A stretch of DNA of 64,000 bases from Rhodocyclaceae bacterium (GTDB taxonomy: Bacteria > Pseudomonadota > Gammaproteobacteria > Burkholderiales > Rhodocyclaceae): the NCBI GenBank assembly GCA_018261935.1, contig JAGTRP010000013.1, positions 62,001 to 126,000 on the forward strand, in the 5' to 3' direction. The notes beneath the pieces were generated by a model. The model was not told where the DNA came from. It did not search any database and saw only the letters and a list, made by a program, of their open reading frames with translations. The translations under genes were made by a program, and so were the position numbers. Shown piece by piece: positions 35,485 to 46,893 of this stretch (position 1 is the stretch's first letter; each line of letters begins with the position of its first letter).

Positions 35485-36828
35485 TCATCGACCCGATGAA
35501 GCAGCCTCAGGCCTTGGTGACAAAGTGCCCTTGGCCGCTTGCTTCACCTTCCGGTTCTCCGAATGCTTCACGGCGACGTAGGTCCCCCAGCCGATGAGGC
35601 CCATCCCGGCCATGAATGCCCCGTAGGCGATTGGCCAGGGAATGCCCTGGGTCATCATCGAAAACTCCGACATGCCGCCAACCCCGGCCAGGATGTTGAT
35701 CGGCATGAAGACCACGCCGAATACGGTCAGCTGGCTCACCCGCTTGTTCTGGTTGATGTTGATGAAGCCGATGGTGGCATCCATCAGGAAGTTGATCTTG
35801 TCGAACAGGAAGGCGGTGTGGCTGTTGAGGGACTCGATGTCGCGCAGGATCTGCTTGGCATCCTCCAGCTGGCTTGGCGACAGGGTCTTGCGGCGCATCA
35901 GGAAGGAGAGGGCGCGCTGGGTGTCCAGGATGTTGCTCCGGATGCGCCCATTGAGGTCTTCTTCTTCCGCAATGTCCGCCAGGATGGCCGCGGCCTCCTG
36001 GTCACTCATCGTCTCGCTCAGTACCTGATGGCCCACCTTGCCCAGGGTGTGATAAATATCCTCCAGGGAATCGGCGGAATACTCGACATCCGCCCCATAG
36101 AGGTCGAGCAGCAGGTCGTAGCAGTCGGACACGTACCCCGGTTGCGTGCGGGCCCGGCGGCGTTGCAGACGAAAGACCGGGAGCTTCTCGTTGCGGATGG
36201 AGAACAGGATGCCCCCGTGCAGGATGAACCCGACCGGCACGCTGCGGGAATTGCCCTCGCGGTCCAACAGGAAATTGGAGTGCAGGTGGATTTCACCGTC
36301 TTCCTCGACATGGAAGCGCGAACTGACCTCCAGGTCGGTCGCCTCGCCGGGATCGGGCAATTGCAGCCCAAAATACTCGCCAATATAGGTGCGCTCGGCC
36401 TTGGAAGCGTTGAGCAGGTCGATCCAGATCGGACGAATGCCCTCCAAGTCCTTGCGGCCGCTGATGGCCACCTGCCGGAGCCGGCCATCGACCAGTTCGA
36501 AGGCGTTCATCTGGCTTTCGGCAAAATCGGGCTCCCGATTTCCGGCCAACTGTTCCCGGAGTGCGTCCGAAACTTCCCACAGGATGTCGTTCTCCCGCTC
36601 TGCCGGGATGCGTTTCCAAAGCAGCTTGGCCCCCTCGATCGGCAAGGCTTCAAGGATGCCCCCGATTTCCCCGGCCGGCAGTTTCGCCACCAAAGCCTCC
36701 AGTTCGGCCATGTGCTGCCGATGGACCAGGGTTTCGACAATGGCCTGGCGGGGCATGTTCTGGTCATGAACCATGCCCTCGATCAATTTCTGCTTGTGGA
36801 GCAGCTCGGTGATGGCGTTAAGCGACAT
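35485..36828 (-). CDS. CorA-like divalent cation transporter with MgtE-N-like leader
   Basis: The C-terminal part is a CorA-family channel: long stalk helix (SQLEDAKQILRDIESLNSHTAFLFDKINFLMDATIGFININQNKRVSQL), TM1 (LTVFGVVFMPINILAGVGGMSEF) and TM2 (WPIAYGAFMAGMGLIGWGTYVAV). The selectivity motif GMN after TM1 reads GMS here. The first about 100 residues (MAELEALVAKLPAGEIGGILEALP ...) resemble the superhelical MgtE N domain that senses Mg. Length is 447 residues against about 316 in E. coli CorA. The ATG at 36828 has AGGTGG upstream. The transported ion is uncertain. Confidence 0.82.
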   Translation of the reverse strand: MSLNAITELLHKQKLIEGMVHDQNMPRQAIVETLVHRQHMAELEALVAKLPAGEIGGILEALPIEGAKLLWKRIPAERENDILWEVSDALREQLAGNREPDFAESQMNAFELVDGRLRQVAISGRKDLEGIRPIWIDLLNASKAERTYIGEYFGLQLPDPGEATDLEVSSRFHVEEDGEIHLHSNFLLDREGNSRSVPVGFILHGGILFSIRNEKLPVFRLQRRRARTQPGYVSDCYDLLLDLYGADVEYSADSLEDIYHTLGKVGHQVLSETMSDQEAAAILADIAEEEDLNGRIRSNILDTQRALSFLMRRKTLSPSQLEDAKQILRDIESLNSHTAFLFDKINFLMDATIGFININQNKRVSQLTVFGVVFMPINILAGVGGMSEFSMMTQGIPWPIAYGAFMAGMGLIGWGTYVAVKHSENRKVKQAAKGTLSPRPEAASSGR

Positions 36829-36882
36829 GTTGCGCCACCTGCTTTGCATTCCGGATCATCGTATCCCCATGGGCCATGGCGT

Positions 36883-38241
36883 TCAGAACTCGGCGTGGAA
36901 CCGCATGGCGAAAAAGTTCGCCGGTCCCCGGTCGGCGTTGTAGGCGGGGTTCCCCATGCGCTGATAGTCGGCGGTCAGGAAGACGGCCTTCCAGACATTG
37001 AGGCTGTAGTAGGTCTCGACAACCTGCTCGGGGCGGTAACGGAGGGCGCCGTCGCCGATGAAGAAGGAGATGCCGCCCGCTTCCAGGTAGCGGCGGCGGT
37101 CCTTGGAGATTGTGTTGCGCAGGTAGCCGATGCCCACCGTGTCCCGGGCCCGTCCCCAGGCAGCCCCTTTGAGGGCGAAGCCCGTCCCCAGGGAACCGTC
37201 GGTTTCGGTGAAGGCATAGGTTTCGGTGCGGCCATCGGCCTTCATGGCGCGCAGGAAGAAGCCCAAGTTGTCGGTGATCGCCTGCTCGACGTTGATCCCC
37301 ACCCCATATTTGATTTTCTCGTCATTGCGCACGGCGAAAATGGCCTGCCGGTCGGCGGCGGGATAGGCGTTCAAGTAGTCGAGGGCATCCTTGAAGCTGG
37401 CCAGGTTCGCCCGGTTGCGCCAGCCGAGAAGCCGGACCTTGCCGGGCTGCCCCGCCAGGGTGTGGCTATGCTCGACCTCGACCTGGTCGCCGTAGTGCTT
37501 CCCGATCCGATAATCGATGGGCAGCATATTGGGCTCCTTCGGGCCGGTCATCCGGCCGAAGCGGAAGGCCCAGTCATCCTGATACCACTCGGCCGCGAAT
37601 CCCCAGCCGAATCCCCGGGCGTCGGCGGCATAGTCGTAGGAGAGGGGGGCCATGAAGCCGGCGTTCATGAAATGGACGCGGGGGTCCTTGGCGTAGGCGT
37701 TCTCGTCGAACACATCCAGGGTCGAAAAGTTGCCGACCGTCAGCACGATGCGGTTCTTGTCCACGGTGCCCGCCATCTGGTTCAGGTCGGCTTCGATCTT
37801 TTCGTCGCCCCCGCCCAGGCCCCAGGTCTGCCGCAGGAACAGCCGCTGGCGATAGGGCTTGGGGTTGGTGCCGGCGGTGCGGGTCAACTCGCCGTTGGTG
37901 AAGCCGGCGCTGCCGCTCAGGCCGGAGAAAGGCACCCCCTGGGTAACCTCGGGGTTGAGGTACAACTCGCCGCCCTGCCAGGACCGGAACCCCAGATAGG
38001 CCGTCGCCGTGGCCGTGTAGCTCTGCTCCTTCCCGGCATCGAGGCTGTTCTGGCCGCTGTATCGGGCGTGCATGGCCGGCTTTTTCTGCCAGGCGTAGGT
38101 GGTCTGGAAGCGGGCCGTCCAATCCTCGTGATCTTCCGGCTGGGCGTAGCCAGAGAGGGATGCCACCAGGCCAAGGCACAAGGCGGCGATCTTCATGGGC
38201 GAAAACGCCACACCAAGGCGGCCGGGAAATCGAAAGCGCAT
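36883..38241 (-). CDS. OprB-like carbohydrate-selective porin
   Basis: The 452-residue outer membrane protein is predicted to form a beta barrel. After a long signal region (MRFRFPGRLGVAFSPMKIAALCLGLVASLSGYAQ) come alternating aromatic strands such as WTARFQTTYAWQKKPA, RLFLRQTWGLGGGDEKIEADLNQMAG and, at the end, YYSLNVWKAVFLTADYQRMGNPAYNADRGPANFFAMRFHAEF, closing with Phe as usual for porins. The ATG at 38241 has AGGGAG upstream. Substrate not known; OprB relatives take up sugars. Confidence 0.82.
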   Translation of the reverse strand: MRFRFPGRLGVAFSPMKIAALCLGLVASLSGYAQPEDHEDWTARFQTTYAWQKKPAMHARYSGQNSLDAGKEQSYTATATAYLGFRSWQGGELYLNPEVTQGVPFSGLSGSAGFTNGELTRTAGTNPKPYRQRLFLRQTWGLGGGDEKIEADLNQMAGTVDKNRIVLTVGNFSTLDVFDENAYAKDPRVHFMNAGFMAPLSYDYAADARGFGWGFAAEWYQDDWAFRFGRMTGPKEPNMLPIDYRIGKHYGDQVEVEHSHTLAGQPGKVRLLGWRNRANLASFKDALDYLNAYPAADRQAIFAVRNDEKIKYGVGINVEQAITDNLGFFLRAMKADGRTETYAFTETDGSLGTGFALKGAAWGRARDTVGIGYLRNTISKDRRRYLEAGGISFFIGDGALRYRPEQVVETYYSLNVWKAVFLTADYQRMGNPAYNADRGPANFFAMRFHAEF

Positions 38242-38755
38242 GGTCTGCTCCCTGAATAGTGGAAGCGGGCACCCCATGCAGCCTTATGCGAGGACACTTT
38301 GCTGCAGGCGGCCAGACAATCGCCCCCCGGATCGGTGCCGAAAATCGGCCCGGACTGGGGATTGCCTTTGTCGCTCAATCCCGGCCGAGCCGAAGCCGGA
38401 CAGGACAAGCAACCAACCTGCAAATCGTTTGAGGATGAGGAGGAAAGCCGGCTGACCGGCCTTCGACACCGCTTCCCGCTCCGGGCGAGATAGCGGCAGG
38501 GGAACTGCGCGTTATCTTGCCGAGAGTTCGTTCGTCAATGGGACGAACCGACAACTGTCACTCGAACAAGGGCCCACAGGGGGTCTCCGCGAAATGAAAA
38601 CGGGCGGATTCTGGGGCGGAATGTTACGAAAGTAAAGTGACAGATCGGTTACCTGCCGAGATGCTCCGGAAATCACTGAAGCAATCCCTGCGCGATGGCC
38701 AATGCACCGCGGATAACCATCCCCGTAACGGCCGCCGCCCCGAACGACGGGGAAG
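38242..38755. other. Non-coding stretch of 514 bases with one operator-like inverted repeat
   Basis: No reading frame here looks like a gene. It holds the upstream region of the porin gene and the downstream region of the response regulator gene. A perfect 7-5-7 inverted repeat GTTCGTC-N5-GACGAAC lies at 38530-38548. Behind the response regulator a short CCCCG/CGGGG hairpin (38738-38752) could mark its transcript end. Confidence 0.5.
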
Positions 38756-40444
38756 CTAGACGCCGGCTTCGACCTGGTTCCGCTTCGCCACTTCGGCGTA
38801 GAGCTCCCGGGCCGAAGCCACCTTGGGGCTGTTGCGGTCCTTTTGCTGGGCCCGCTGCAGGTAGCGCAGCCCCCGCTCGGCCAGGTCGCCCTCCCAGCCC
38901 TTGCGGTCGAGAAGGGTGAAAATGGCCTTGGCGGCGTTCACCAGGAATTGCAGGTTGGGGACCTGGTCGGCCGCCTGGCCGAGGAGTTCCACCGAGCCCT
39001 CCAGGTCGCCGGCCCGGGCCGCCAGCACGCCCCGGTTGTTGAGCTCGACGATCTCGGCGCTCACCTGTTCGAGGAGGGCCTTGCCGGCGTCCCCCTGGCC
39101 GGTCTTTTCGAAGACGCTGGCGATGTGTTCGATGAGGTTGGCATCCTCGTTGTTCTCCGCCGCCACCTGCCGCATGATCTGCTGCGCCGCTTCCGGCTTG
39201 CCGCTGGCGAAACAGGCATGGGCCAGATCCACCGTCAGGCGCTGGGAAACGGCCTTGCCGCCGACATCGGCGTTCTCCCTTTCCAGCTCCTGGCGCAGGG
39301 TCAGGGCCTGGTCCACGAGCTGCAGGGCCTTTTCCGCGGCGCCTTCCGCCTGCAGGCAAAAGCTTTCCACCACCAGCCCGGCCATCTCGGCCTCCTTGTC
39401 GCCCCGCCAGTCCCGCCGCAGGTCGCCCACCACCTTGCGGGCGCCGGCCACGTCGCCCTTCTCCACCAGGACCCGGGAGAGGTTGCCGAAGTCGTCCACG
39501 GTCTTGAGGGAGGAGCCGCGATGGCGCTCCAGCACCTTGCCGTAGGCCTTTTCGGCGGCCAGCAAATCCTTGTTGCGGGCCGCGATGTCGCCCACCAGGC
39601 GCTGCCGCACGGTGTTATTGGGGGACACCTCGGCAGCCCGCTGCAGGGACGCCTGGGCGGCATCCAGCCGGTTCTGGGCCTGGTGCACCTCGGCCAGAAA
39701 ATCGTAGGCCGCCAGGAACTGAGGGGCATCCGCGGTCACCTCGTGGGCGAGCCTTTCCGCCTCCTCCAGGTTGCCGCCCTCCTTGAGGGCCGTCGCCAGC
39801 CCCATCTTGGCCCAGGGCACCACCTTGGCGGCCAGCACCTGGCGGTAGACCGCCTCGGCCTCGGGGTCCCGGCCCAGGGTATGCAGCAGCTCGCCCTTGA
39901 AGCGCAGGGCGTCCAACATGTAGGCCGGCTGCTGCTCGATGACCTGGTCGCAGGCGGCAATAGCCTCCTGCAGGATGCCCTTCTCGATCTGCTGGTAGAC
40001 CCGGCGCAGCACGTGCTTCTTGTAGATGGCCTTGACCAGCCGGCCCTGCAATTGCTCGGCGGTGAAGGGCTTGATCAGGTAGTCGTCGGGAGCCAGCTCG
40101 GCCAGGGAAACCACGTTGCTGTAGCCGCGCTCGGCGGTGATGATGATATAGACGGTGGAGAGGGGAATGAGGTGGGCGAGCCTCAGTTCCTCCAGGAGCT
40201 GCTGGCCGTCGCGGCCATCGTCCAGGATGAAATCCGAGAGGACGACGTCGAAGCGGTGGTTATTGACCTGGCGGATGACCTCGGCGGAGGTGCCGGCGCC
40301 ATGGACCGCCGTCACCCCCAGGGCGGACAGCATGATGCGCAGGGAATCCCGGGCCGGCGGGTGGCGGTCGACGATGAGCACCCTCTTGGTGGCGAGAGAT
40401 TGCTGCAGGACCCGCAGCATCTCTTCGTTTTTCAGGGCGTCCAT
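38756..40444 (-). CDS. Response regulator with TPR output region
   Basis: The 562-residue protein has a receiver domain at about residues 18-140: VLIVDRHPPARDSLR, phospho-acceptor Asp in DVVLSDFILDD, Thr in IIITAERGY and Lys in YLIKPFTAEQL. The rest is a series of tetratricopeptide-like helical pairs (for example EEAERLAHEVTADAPQFLAAYDFLAEV and QNRLDAAQASLQRAAEVSPNN) to the end. There is no DNA-binding or enzymatic domain, so output is probably by protein contact, as for chemotaxis- or motility-type scaffold regulators. No histidine kinase gene is adjacent. Confidence 0.9.
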   Translation of the reverse strand: MDALKNEEMLRVLQQSLATKRVLIVDRHPPARDSLRIMLSALGVTAVHGAGTSAEVIRQVNNHRFDVVLSDFILDDGRDGQQLLEELRLAHLIPLSTVYIIITAERGYSNVVSLAELAPDDYLIKPFTAEQLQGRLVKAIYKKHVLRRVYQQIEKGILQEAIAACDQVIEQQPAYMLDALRFKGELLHTLGRDPEAEAVYRQVLAAKVVPWAKMGLATALKEGGNLEEAERLAHEVTADAPQFLAAYDFLAEVHQAQNRLDAAQASLQRAAEVSPNNTVRQRLVGDIAARNKDLLAAEKAYGKVLERHRGSSLKTVDDFGNLSRVLVEKGDVAGARKVVGDLRRDWRGDKEAEMAGLVVESFCLQAEGAAEKALQLVDQALTLRQELERENADVGGKAVSQRLTVDLAHACFASGKPEAAQQIMRQVAAENNEDANLIEHIASVFEKTGQGDAGKALLEQVSAEIVELNNRGVLAARAGDLEGSVELLGQAADQVPNLQFLVNAAKAIFTLLDRKGWEGDLAERGLRYLQRAQQKDRNSPKVASARELYAEVAKRNQVEAGV

Positions 40445-40574
40445 CCCGCTCCACGGCTGTTATTTGATGTAATCGCGACAAATTACGTCATCTTTCCGGG
40501 CTGGACAAGGCGGTGCGGTTCGTCAGCCGGTTGCCGGAAAGTCTCCCGATGCCGGTGAACATGGGGGATTCCTG

Positions 40575-40601
40575 TTGTTTTTCAGCCCCCTGACGTAAAA
40601 T
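40575..40601 (+). promoter_or_regulatory. Possible promoter for mnmG
   Basis: TAAAAT at 40596-40601 is a good -10 match 50 bases ahead of the mnmG ATG; TTGTTT at 40575-40580 is a weak -35 with a 15-base spacer. Confidence 0.3.
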
Positions 40602-40650
40602 CCGCCTTTCGATTCCGCGCCGCAGCAACCCCCGCTTCACTCTGGACACC

Positions 40651-42537
40651 ATGCTCTTTCCCACCCGTTTCGATGTCATCGTCGTCGGCGGCGGTCATGC
40701 CGGCACCGAGGCTGCCCTGGCGGCGGCCCGGACGGGCGCCAAGACCCTGCTTCTGACCCACAACCTGGAAACCCTGGGGGCCATGAGCTGCAACCCCTCC
40801 ATCGGGGGCATCGGTAAGGGCCACCTGGTGAAGGAAGTGGACGCCCTGGGCGGCGCCATGGCGGCGGCCACCGACGAGGGCGGCATCCAGTTCCGCATCC
40901 TCAATGCCTCCAAGGGGCCGGCGGTACGCGCCACCCGGGCCCAGGCCGACCGCCTCCTGTACAAGCAGGCCATCCGCACCCGGCTGGAAAACCAGCCCAA
41001 TCTCACCGTCTTTGCCCAGGCCTGCGACGACCTGCTGGTGGAAGGGGACCGGGTCACCGGCGCCGTCACCCAGCTCGGCATCCGCTTCGAGGCCCCGGCC
41101 GTGGTCCTCACCGCCGGCACCTTCCTGAACGGCCTCATCCACGTCGGGCTCTCCAATTACACCGGCGGCCGCATGGGCGACCCGCCGTCGGTCTCCCTGG
41201 CCGCCCGCCTGAAGGAACTGAAGCTGCCCCAGGGGCGGCTGAAAACCGGCACCCCGCCGCGGCTGGACGGCAAGACCATCGACTACTCGGCCATGACGCC
41301 CCAGTACTCGGACGAGCCGATGCCGGTCTTCTCCTTCCTGGGCCGCCCGGAGCAGCACCCGGCCCAGCTGCCCTGCTGGATCACCGAGACCAACCCGCGC
41401 ACCCACGACATCATCCGCGCCGGCCTGGACCGCTCGCCCATGTACACCGGGGTCATCGAGGGGGTCGGGCCGCGCTACTGCCCGTCCATCGAGGACAAGA
41501 TCCACCGCTTCGCCGGCCGGGACAGCCATAACGTCTTCCTGGAGCCCGAGGGCCTGACCACCCACGAGGTGTACCCGAACGGCGTCTCCACCTCGCTGCC
41601 CTTCGACGTCCAGCTCGCCCTGGTGCGCTCCATCAAGGGCCTGGAGAACTGCCACATCCTGCGCCCCGGCTACGCCATCGAGTACGATTTCTACGATCCC
41701 CGGGGGCTCAAGAATTCCCTGGAGAGCAAGGCCATCCGCGGGCTTTTCTTCGCCGGCCAGATCAACGGCACCACCGGCTACGAGGAAGCCGCCGCCCAGG
41801 GGCTGCTGGCCGGGGCGAACGCCGCCCTCTACGCCCAGGAGCGCGACGCCTGGTGCCCGCGCCGGGACGAGGCCTACCTGGGGGTGCTGGTGGACGACCT
41901 CATCACCCGGGGCGTCTCCGAGCCCTACCGGATGTTCACCAGCCGGGCCGAATATCGCCTCTCCCTGCGGGAAGACAACGCCGACCTCCGGCTCACCGAA
42001 ACCGGGCGCCGCCTGGGTTTGGTGGACGATGTCCGCTGGGACGCCTTCTGCAGGAAGCGCGACGCCATCGCCCGGGAGCAGGAGCGGCTGAAATCCACCT
42101 GGGTCAATCCGGCCACCCTGGCGGCAGAGGATGCCACCCGGGTCCTGGGCAAGCCCATCGAGCACGAATACAACCTCTTCGACCTGCTGCGCCGCCCGGA
42201 AGTGAGCTACGCCGCCCTCATGACCCTGCCCCAGGCCGGCGAAGCCCTCGCCGATCCCCTGGCCATCGAGCAGGTGGAGATCCAGGCCAAGTACCAGGGC
42301 TACATCGACCGTCAGGCCGAGGAAGTCTCCCGGGCCGCCGCCTACGAGGACACCCCTCTGCCTGCCGACCTCGACTATGCCAAAGTGGCTGGCCTCTCCA
42401 ACGAGGTGCGCCAGAAGCTCGCCCAGCACCGGCCCCAGACCCTGGGCCAAGCCTCCCGCATCCAGGGCATCACGCCGGCGGCCATTTCGCTGCTCCTCAT
42501 CCACCTGAAGCGCCTCGGGCTCTCCCAAGCCGCATGA
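40651..42537 (+). CDS. mnmG: tRNA uridine-5-carboxymethylaminomethyl modification enzyme MnmG
   Basis: MnmG (GidA) works with MnmE to modify wobble U34 of certain tRNAs. The 628-residue flavoprotein shows the FAD site [48 protein letters not shown], the [20 protein letters not shown] block and the helical C-terminal MnmE-binding domain. Length is standard. It heads the mnmG-rsmG-parA-parB run; the three downstream starts all overlap the preceding stop. Confidence 0.98.
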   Translation: MLFPTRFDVIVVGGGHAGTEAALAAARTGAKTLLLTHNLETLGAMSCNPSIGGIGKGHLVKEVDALGGAMAAATDEGGIQFRILNASKGPAVRATRAQADRLLYKQAIRTRLENQPNLTVFAQACDDLLVEGDRVTGAVTQLGIRFEAPAVVLTAGTFLNGLIHVGLSNYTGGRMGDPPSVSLAARLKELKLPQGRLKTGTPPRLDGKTIDYSAMTPQYSDEPMPVFSFLGRPEQHPAQLPCWITETNPRTHDIIRAGLDRSPMYTGVIEGVGPRYCPSIEDKIHRFAGRDSHNVFLEPEGLTTHEVYPNGVSTSLPFDVQLALVRSIKGLENCHILRPGYAIEYDFYDPRGLKNSLESKAIRGLFFAGQINGTTGYEEAAAQGLLAGANAALYAQERDAWCPRRDEAYLGVLVDDLITRGVSEPYRMFTSRAEYRLSLREDNADLRLTETGRRLGLVDDVRWDAFCRKRDAIAREQERLKSTWVNPATLAAEDATRVLGKPIEHEYNLFDLLRRPEVSYAALMTLPQAGEALADPLAIEQVEIQAKYQGYIDRQAEEVSRAAAYEDTPLPADLDYAKVAGLSNEVRQKLAQHRPQTLGQASRIQGITPAAISLLLIHLKRLGLSQAA

Positions 42538-43151
42538 ACGACACCCAACTTGCATCGGGCCTGACCGCCCTCGGCCTGGATTTGCCCACCGATGCCCAGG
42601 AGAAGCTCCTGGCCTACCGGGACCTGCTCCTCAAGTGGAACCGGACCTACAACCTCACCGCCCTGCGGGACCCGGAACAGGCCATTTCCCATCACCTGCT
42701 GGATTCCCTCGCCATCCTGCCGTGGATCCGGGGCGACAGCCTCCTCGACGTGGGCAGCGGCGGCGGCCTGCCCGGCATCCCGCTGGCCATCGCCCGGCCC
42801 GATCTGCAGGTGACCCTGGTGGATGCCGTGCAGAAGAAGGCCACCTTCCTCCAGCAGGCGGCCATCGAACTGGAGTTGCCCAATGTGCGGGCGCTGCACG
42901 CCCGGGTCGAAGAAATCTCGGGGCAGTTTTCCCAGATCACCTCCCGGGCCTTCGCCGAACTCGCCGACTTCACCCGCCTCACCCGCCACCTGCTGGCCGC
43001 CGACGGGCACTGGCTGGCGATGAAGGGAGTGCGGCCGGAAAACGAAATCGCCGCCCTGCCGGCCGACGTGCAGGTCGAGGCCATCGAGCCCCTGACGGTG
43101 CCGGGGCTCGCTGCGGAACGACATTTGATCATTTTGAAAGCCGGGGCATGA
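42534..43151 (+). CDS. rsmG: 16S rRNA (guanine527-N7)-methyltransferase
   Basis: RsmG (GidB) methylates G527 of 16S rRNA; its loss gives low-level streptomycin resistance in other bacteria. The 205-residue protein has [28 protein letters not shown], the SAM motif [30 protein letters not shown] and [12 protein letters not shown]. Its ATG overlaps the mnmG stop (ATGA) and its stop overlaps the parA start. Confidence 0.97.
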   Translation: MNDTQLASGLTALGLDLPTDAQEKLLAYRDLLLKWNRTYNLTALRDPEQAISHHLLDSLAILPWIRGDSLLDVGSGGGLPGIPLAIARPDLQVTLVDAVQKKATFLQQAAIELELPNVRALHARVEEISGQFSQITSRAFAELADFTRLTRHLLAADGHWLAMKGVRPENEIAALPADVQVEAIEPLTVPGLAAERHLIILKAGA

Positions 43152-43909
43152 AAGTACTCGCCATCACCAACCAGAAAGGCGGCGTCGGCAAGACGACGAC
43201 GGCGGTGAATCTCGCCGCCTGCCTCGCCGCCCAGGAGCAGCGCGTCCTGCTCATCGATCTCGACCCCCAGGGCAACGCCACCACCGGCTGCGGCATCACC
43301 AAGAAGGACGCCCTGCCCACCGTCTACCAATTGCTCCTGGGCATGGCGAGCCTCAGCCAGGTCTGCCTCAAGACGGAATTCGCCTTCGACCTGCTGCCCG
43401 CCAACCGGGAACTGGCCGGCGCCGAGGTGGAGCTCATCGACATCCCGCACCGGGAATACCGCCTGAAGAATGCCCTCCAGGCCGGCCACGGCACCTACGA
43501 CTACATCCTCATCGACTGCCCCCCGGCCCTCAACATGCTGACCGTGAACGGCCTGGTGGCTTCCGACGCCGTCATCATCCCCATGCAGTGCGAGTACTAC
43601 GCCCTGGAAGGCCTCTCGGACTTGGTGGAAACCCTGCGCAAGATACGAACCCATCTCAATCCCCGCCTGGAGATCGAGGGCCTGCTGCGCACCATGTACA
43701 ACCCGCAGAGCACCTTGACCCAGCAGGTGTCCAGCGAGCTGGAGAGCCATTTCGGGCAGAAGGTCTATCGCACCCTCATCCCCCGCAACGTCCGCCTGGC
43801 CGAGGCCCCTTCCTACGGCAAGCCGGTCATCGCCTTCGACAAGGGTTCGAGGGGCGCCCAGGCCTATTCGGCCTTGGCGCAGGAAATGTTGGAAAGGGCC
43901 ATAGCATGA
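43148..43909 (+). CDS. parA: Chromosome partitioning ATPase ParA
   Basis: This Walker-type ATPase moves the origin region by acting on ParB-parS complexes. The 253-residue protein has the deviant Walker [15 protein letters not shown] (residues 10-23), [38 protein letters not shown] and [14 protein letters not shown]. It is the chromosomal type without an N-terminal DNA-binding domain. Overlaps rsmG upstream and parB downstream. I found no canonical parS palindrome in the window. Confidence 0.96.
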   Translation: MKVLAITNQKGGVGKTTTAVNLAACLAAQEQRVLLIDLDPQGNATTGCGITKKDALPTVYQLLLGMASLSQVCLKTEFAFDLLPANRELAGAEVELIDIPHREYRLKNALQAGHGTYDYILIDCPPALNMLTVNGLVASDAVIIPMQCEYYALEGLSDLVETLRKIRTHLNPRLEIEGLLRTMYNPQSTLTQQVSSELESHFGQKVYRTLIPRNVRLAEAPSYGKPVIAFDKGSRGAQAYSALAQEMLERAIA

Positions 43910-44760
43910 TCAAGATGAAGGGACTCGGCCGCGGCCTCGACGCCCTGCTTTCCGGCAGCGACACCAAGGGCAGGGACGAGCAACGCAACCTGCCGGTGGA
44001 GCGCCTCAAGCCCGGCAAGTACCAGCCCCGCACCCACATGGACGAGGCCTCCCTGGCCGAACTGGCGGCATCCATCCAGGCCCAGGGGGTGATGCAGCCC
44101 ATCCTGGTGCGGGCCATCGACCCGACGCCGGGGGCCGAACGCTACGAGATCGTCGCCGGCGAACGCCGCTGGCGGGCAGCCCAGATTGCCAACCTCACCG
44201 AAGTGCCGGTCCTGATCCGGGCCATTCCGGACGAGCAGGCCCTGGCCATGGCGCTCATCGAGAATATCCAGCGGGAGAACCTCAACCCCCTGGAAGAGGC
44301 CATGGGCCTGCAGCGCCTCATCGACGAATTCGGCCTCACCCACCAGCAGGCAGCCGACGCCGTCGGCCGCTCCCGCCCGGCCGCCTCCAACCTGCTGCGG
44401 CTGCTCCAGCTCACCGCTCCGGTCCAGGACCTGCTCATGGAAGGCCAGCTCGACATGGGCCACGCCCGCGCCCTGCTGCCGGTGCCCGGCGCCACCCAGG
44501 TCCAACTCGCCCAGCGCATCGTCCAGAAGGGCTTGTCGGTGCGGGAAGCCGAGCGCCTCGTCCAGCATCTCCTCAATCCGCCCAAGGCGGCACCCGAGAA
44601 GCCCGTCGATCGGGATCTACTGCGCCTAGAGGAGGAACTTTCGGACAACCTGGGCGCCGTGGTGGCCATCCGCACCAACAAAAAGGGGGCCGGCAAGGTC
44701 ACCATCGAATTCGGCAGTCTCGACCAGCTGGACGGGCTTCTGGGGCACCTGCGCGCGTAA
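43906..44760 (+). CDS. parB: Chromosome partitioning protein ParB
   Basis: ParB is a CTP-dependent clamp loaded at parS. The 284-residue protein starts [14 protein letters not shown]-like (actual [10 protein letters not shown]), followed by the ParB/Srx core with the CTP/arginine patch [14 protein letters not shown] and [14 protein letters not shown], the helix-turn-helix [26 protein letters not shown], and the C-terminal dimer domain [18 protein letters not shown]. Its ATG overlaps the parA stop. The Met at 43915 is an alternative start. Confidence 0.96.
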   Translation: MIKMKGLGRGLDALLSGSDTKGRDEQRNLPVERLKPGKYQPRTHMDEASLAELAASIQAQGVMQPILVRAIDPTPGAERYEIVAGERRWRAAQIANLTEVPVLIRAIPDEQALAMALIENIQRENLNPLEEAMGLQRLIDEFGLTHQQAADAVGRSRPAASNLLRLLQLTAPVQDLLMEGQLDMGHARALLPVPGATQVQLAQRIVQKGLSVREAERLVQHLLNPPKAAPEKPVDRDLLRLEEELSDNLGAVVAIRTNKKGAGKVTIEFGSLDQLDGLLGHLRA

Positions 44761-44824
44761 TGCGTTGCACCAGGCGTAATCCCTGATTCATATGGGGAAA
44801 ACCCGCTATTTGTGCATCGCAAAA

Positions 44825-44853
44825 TTGACTCTTCTATAAGACACTGGTAAAGT
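44825..44853 (+). promoter_or_regulatory. Probable promoter of the ATP synthase operon
   Basis: TTGACT (44825-44830) and TAAAGT (44848-44853) are spaced by 17 bases in an A+T-rich gap between parB and atpI; the TTG start of atpI follows 26 bases later. Confidence 0.5.
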
Positions 44854-44879
44854 CGCTCGGTTTTTGATCGAGGCCTGTC

Positions 44880-45236
44880 TTGCACCCGCAAGTAAGCTGG
44901 ATTCTCAGCCGCCAAGCGGCATTGGTAATCGCCCTGGCGCTGGCCGCCTGGGGCTTCGCCACTGCGAATGAGGCAGTCTCGGTCTTGATCGGGGGATCAA
45001 TCGGCGTCGTCGCCAACTTCGGCTATGTGCTGCGGGCGATGCGAATGACGCCGAAGACCGACCCGGTAAATGTTTACCGGGCGCAGGCCGCAGGCGAGGG
45101 GTTTAAATTCCTGCTCACGCTCATCGGCTTCGCCCTTGTGTTTTTGGAGTACAAGGAAGTGGCGGTCCTGCCGCTCTTTCTTGGCTATGCATCAACCTTC
45201 GTCATCTTTTGGATGGCACTGCTGAAAAAACGCTAG
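44880..45236 (+). CDS. atpI: ATP synthase subunit I
   Basis: AtpI assists c-ring assembly. The 118-residue protein has four membrane helices (about residues 10-28, 34-54, 77-92, 94-113) and the family stretch [19 protein letters not shown]. The start is TTG at 44880 with GAGG 7 bases upstream; no ATG near the N-terminus fits. It opens the atp operon and lies 17 bases before atpB. Confidence 0.9.
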   Translation: MHPQVSWILSRQAALVIALALAAWGFATANEAVSVLIGGSIGVVANFGYVLRAMRMTPKTDPVNVYRAQAAGEGFKFLLTLIGFALVFLEYKEVAVLPLFLGYASTFVIFWMALLKKR

Positions 45237-45241
45237 GCTGA

Positions 45242-46054
<813 letters not shown>

Positions 46055-46108
46055 GAGTTTTTGTAGTTTCCTTTCAACTTTAACCCGCAACAAACCTACC
46101 TTTACTGA

Positions 46109-46381
<273 letters not shown>

Positions 46382-46418
46382 TCCGCGCGCCTGAACCCTT
46401 TTTTACCAGGAGGTTAGC

Positions 46419-46889
46419 GTGAACATCAACGCTACACTGATTGGCCAGGCTATCTGGTTTGCGCTCTTCATCTGGATCACGATGAAGTATGTTTGGCCGC
46501 CGCTGCAAAAGGCGATGGCCGACCGTCAAGCGCAGATCGCTGAAGGCCTGGCTGCGGCTGAACGCGGCAAGAACGAGCAGGAGATCGCTGCCAAGCGCTC
46601 CGCCGAAACCCTGCGCGAAGCCAAGGGCAAGGCCGCCGAGCTGGTCGCCCAAGCCGAAAAGCGTGCGCAGCAGATCATCGAGGAAGCCAAGGGCGCTGCC
46701 AAGGTTGAGGCCGACAAGGTCGTCGCCGGCGCCAAGGCGGAAATCGACCAGGAAGTCGAACGTGCGAAGCAGCAACTGCGCGAGCGCGTCGCCGAACTGG
46801 CGGTTGCCGGTGCCGAGAAGATCCTGCGCAAGGAAATCAATGCGTCCGTGCATGGCGACATGCTGGGCGCCCTGAAACAGGAACTGTAA
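46419..46889 (+). CDS. atpF: ATP synthase F0 subunit b
   Basis: Subunit b is the peripheral stalk. The 156-residue protein has one N-terminal membrane helix ([34 protein letters not shown]) and a long Ala/Lys/Glu coiled-coil. The start is GTG with AGGAGG upstream. It ends 4 bases before atpH. Confidence 0.96.
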   Translation: MNINATLIGQAIWFALFIWITMKYVWPPLQKAMADRQAQIAEGLAAAERGKNEQEIAAKRSAETLREAKGKAAELVAQAEKRAQQIIEEAKGAAKVEADKVVAGAKAEIDQEVERAKQQLRERVAELAVAGAEKILRKEINASVHGDMLGALKQEL

Positions 46890-46893
46890 GCCC

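Noticed and set aside
43148-44880. parS sites near parAB
   Set aside because: I looked for the TGTTTCACGTGAAACA type palindrome and saw none; the sites may lie outside the window.
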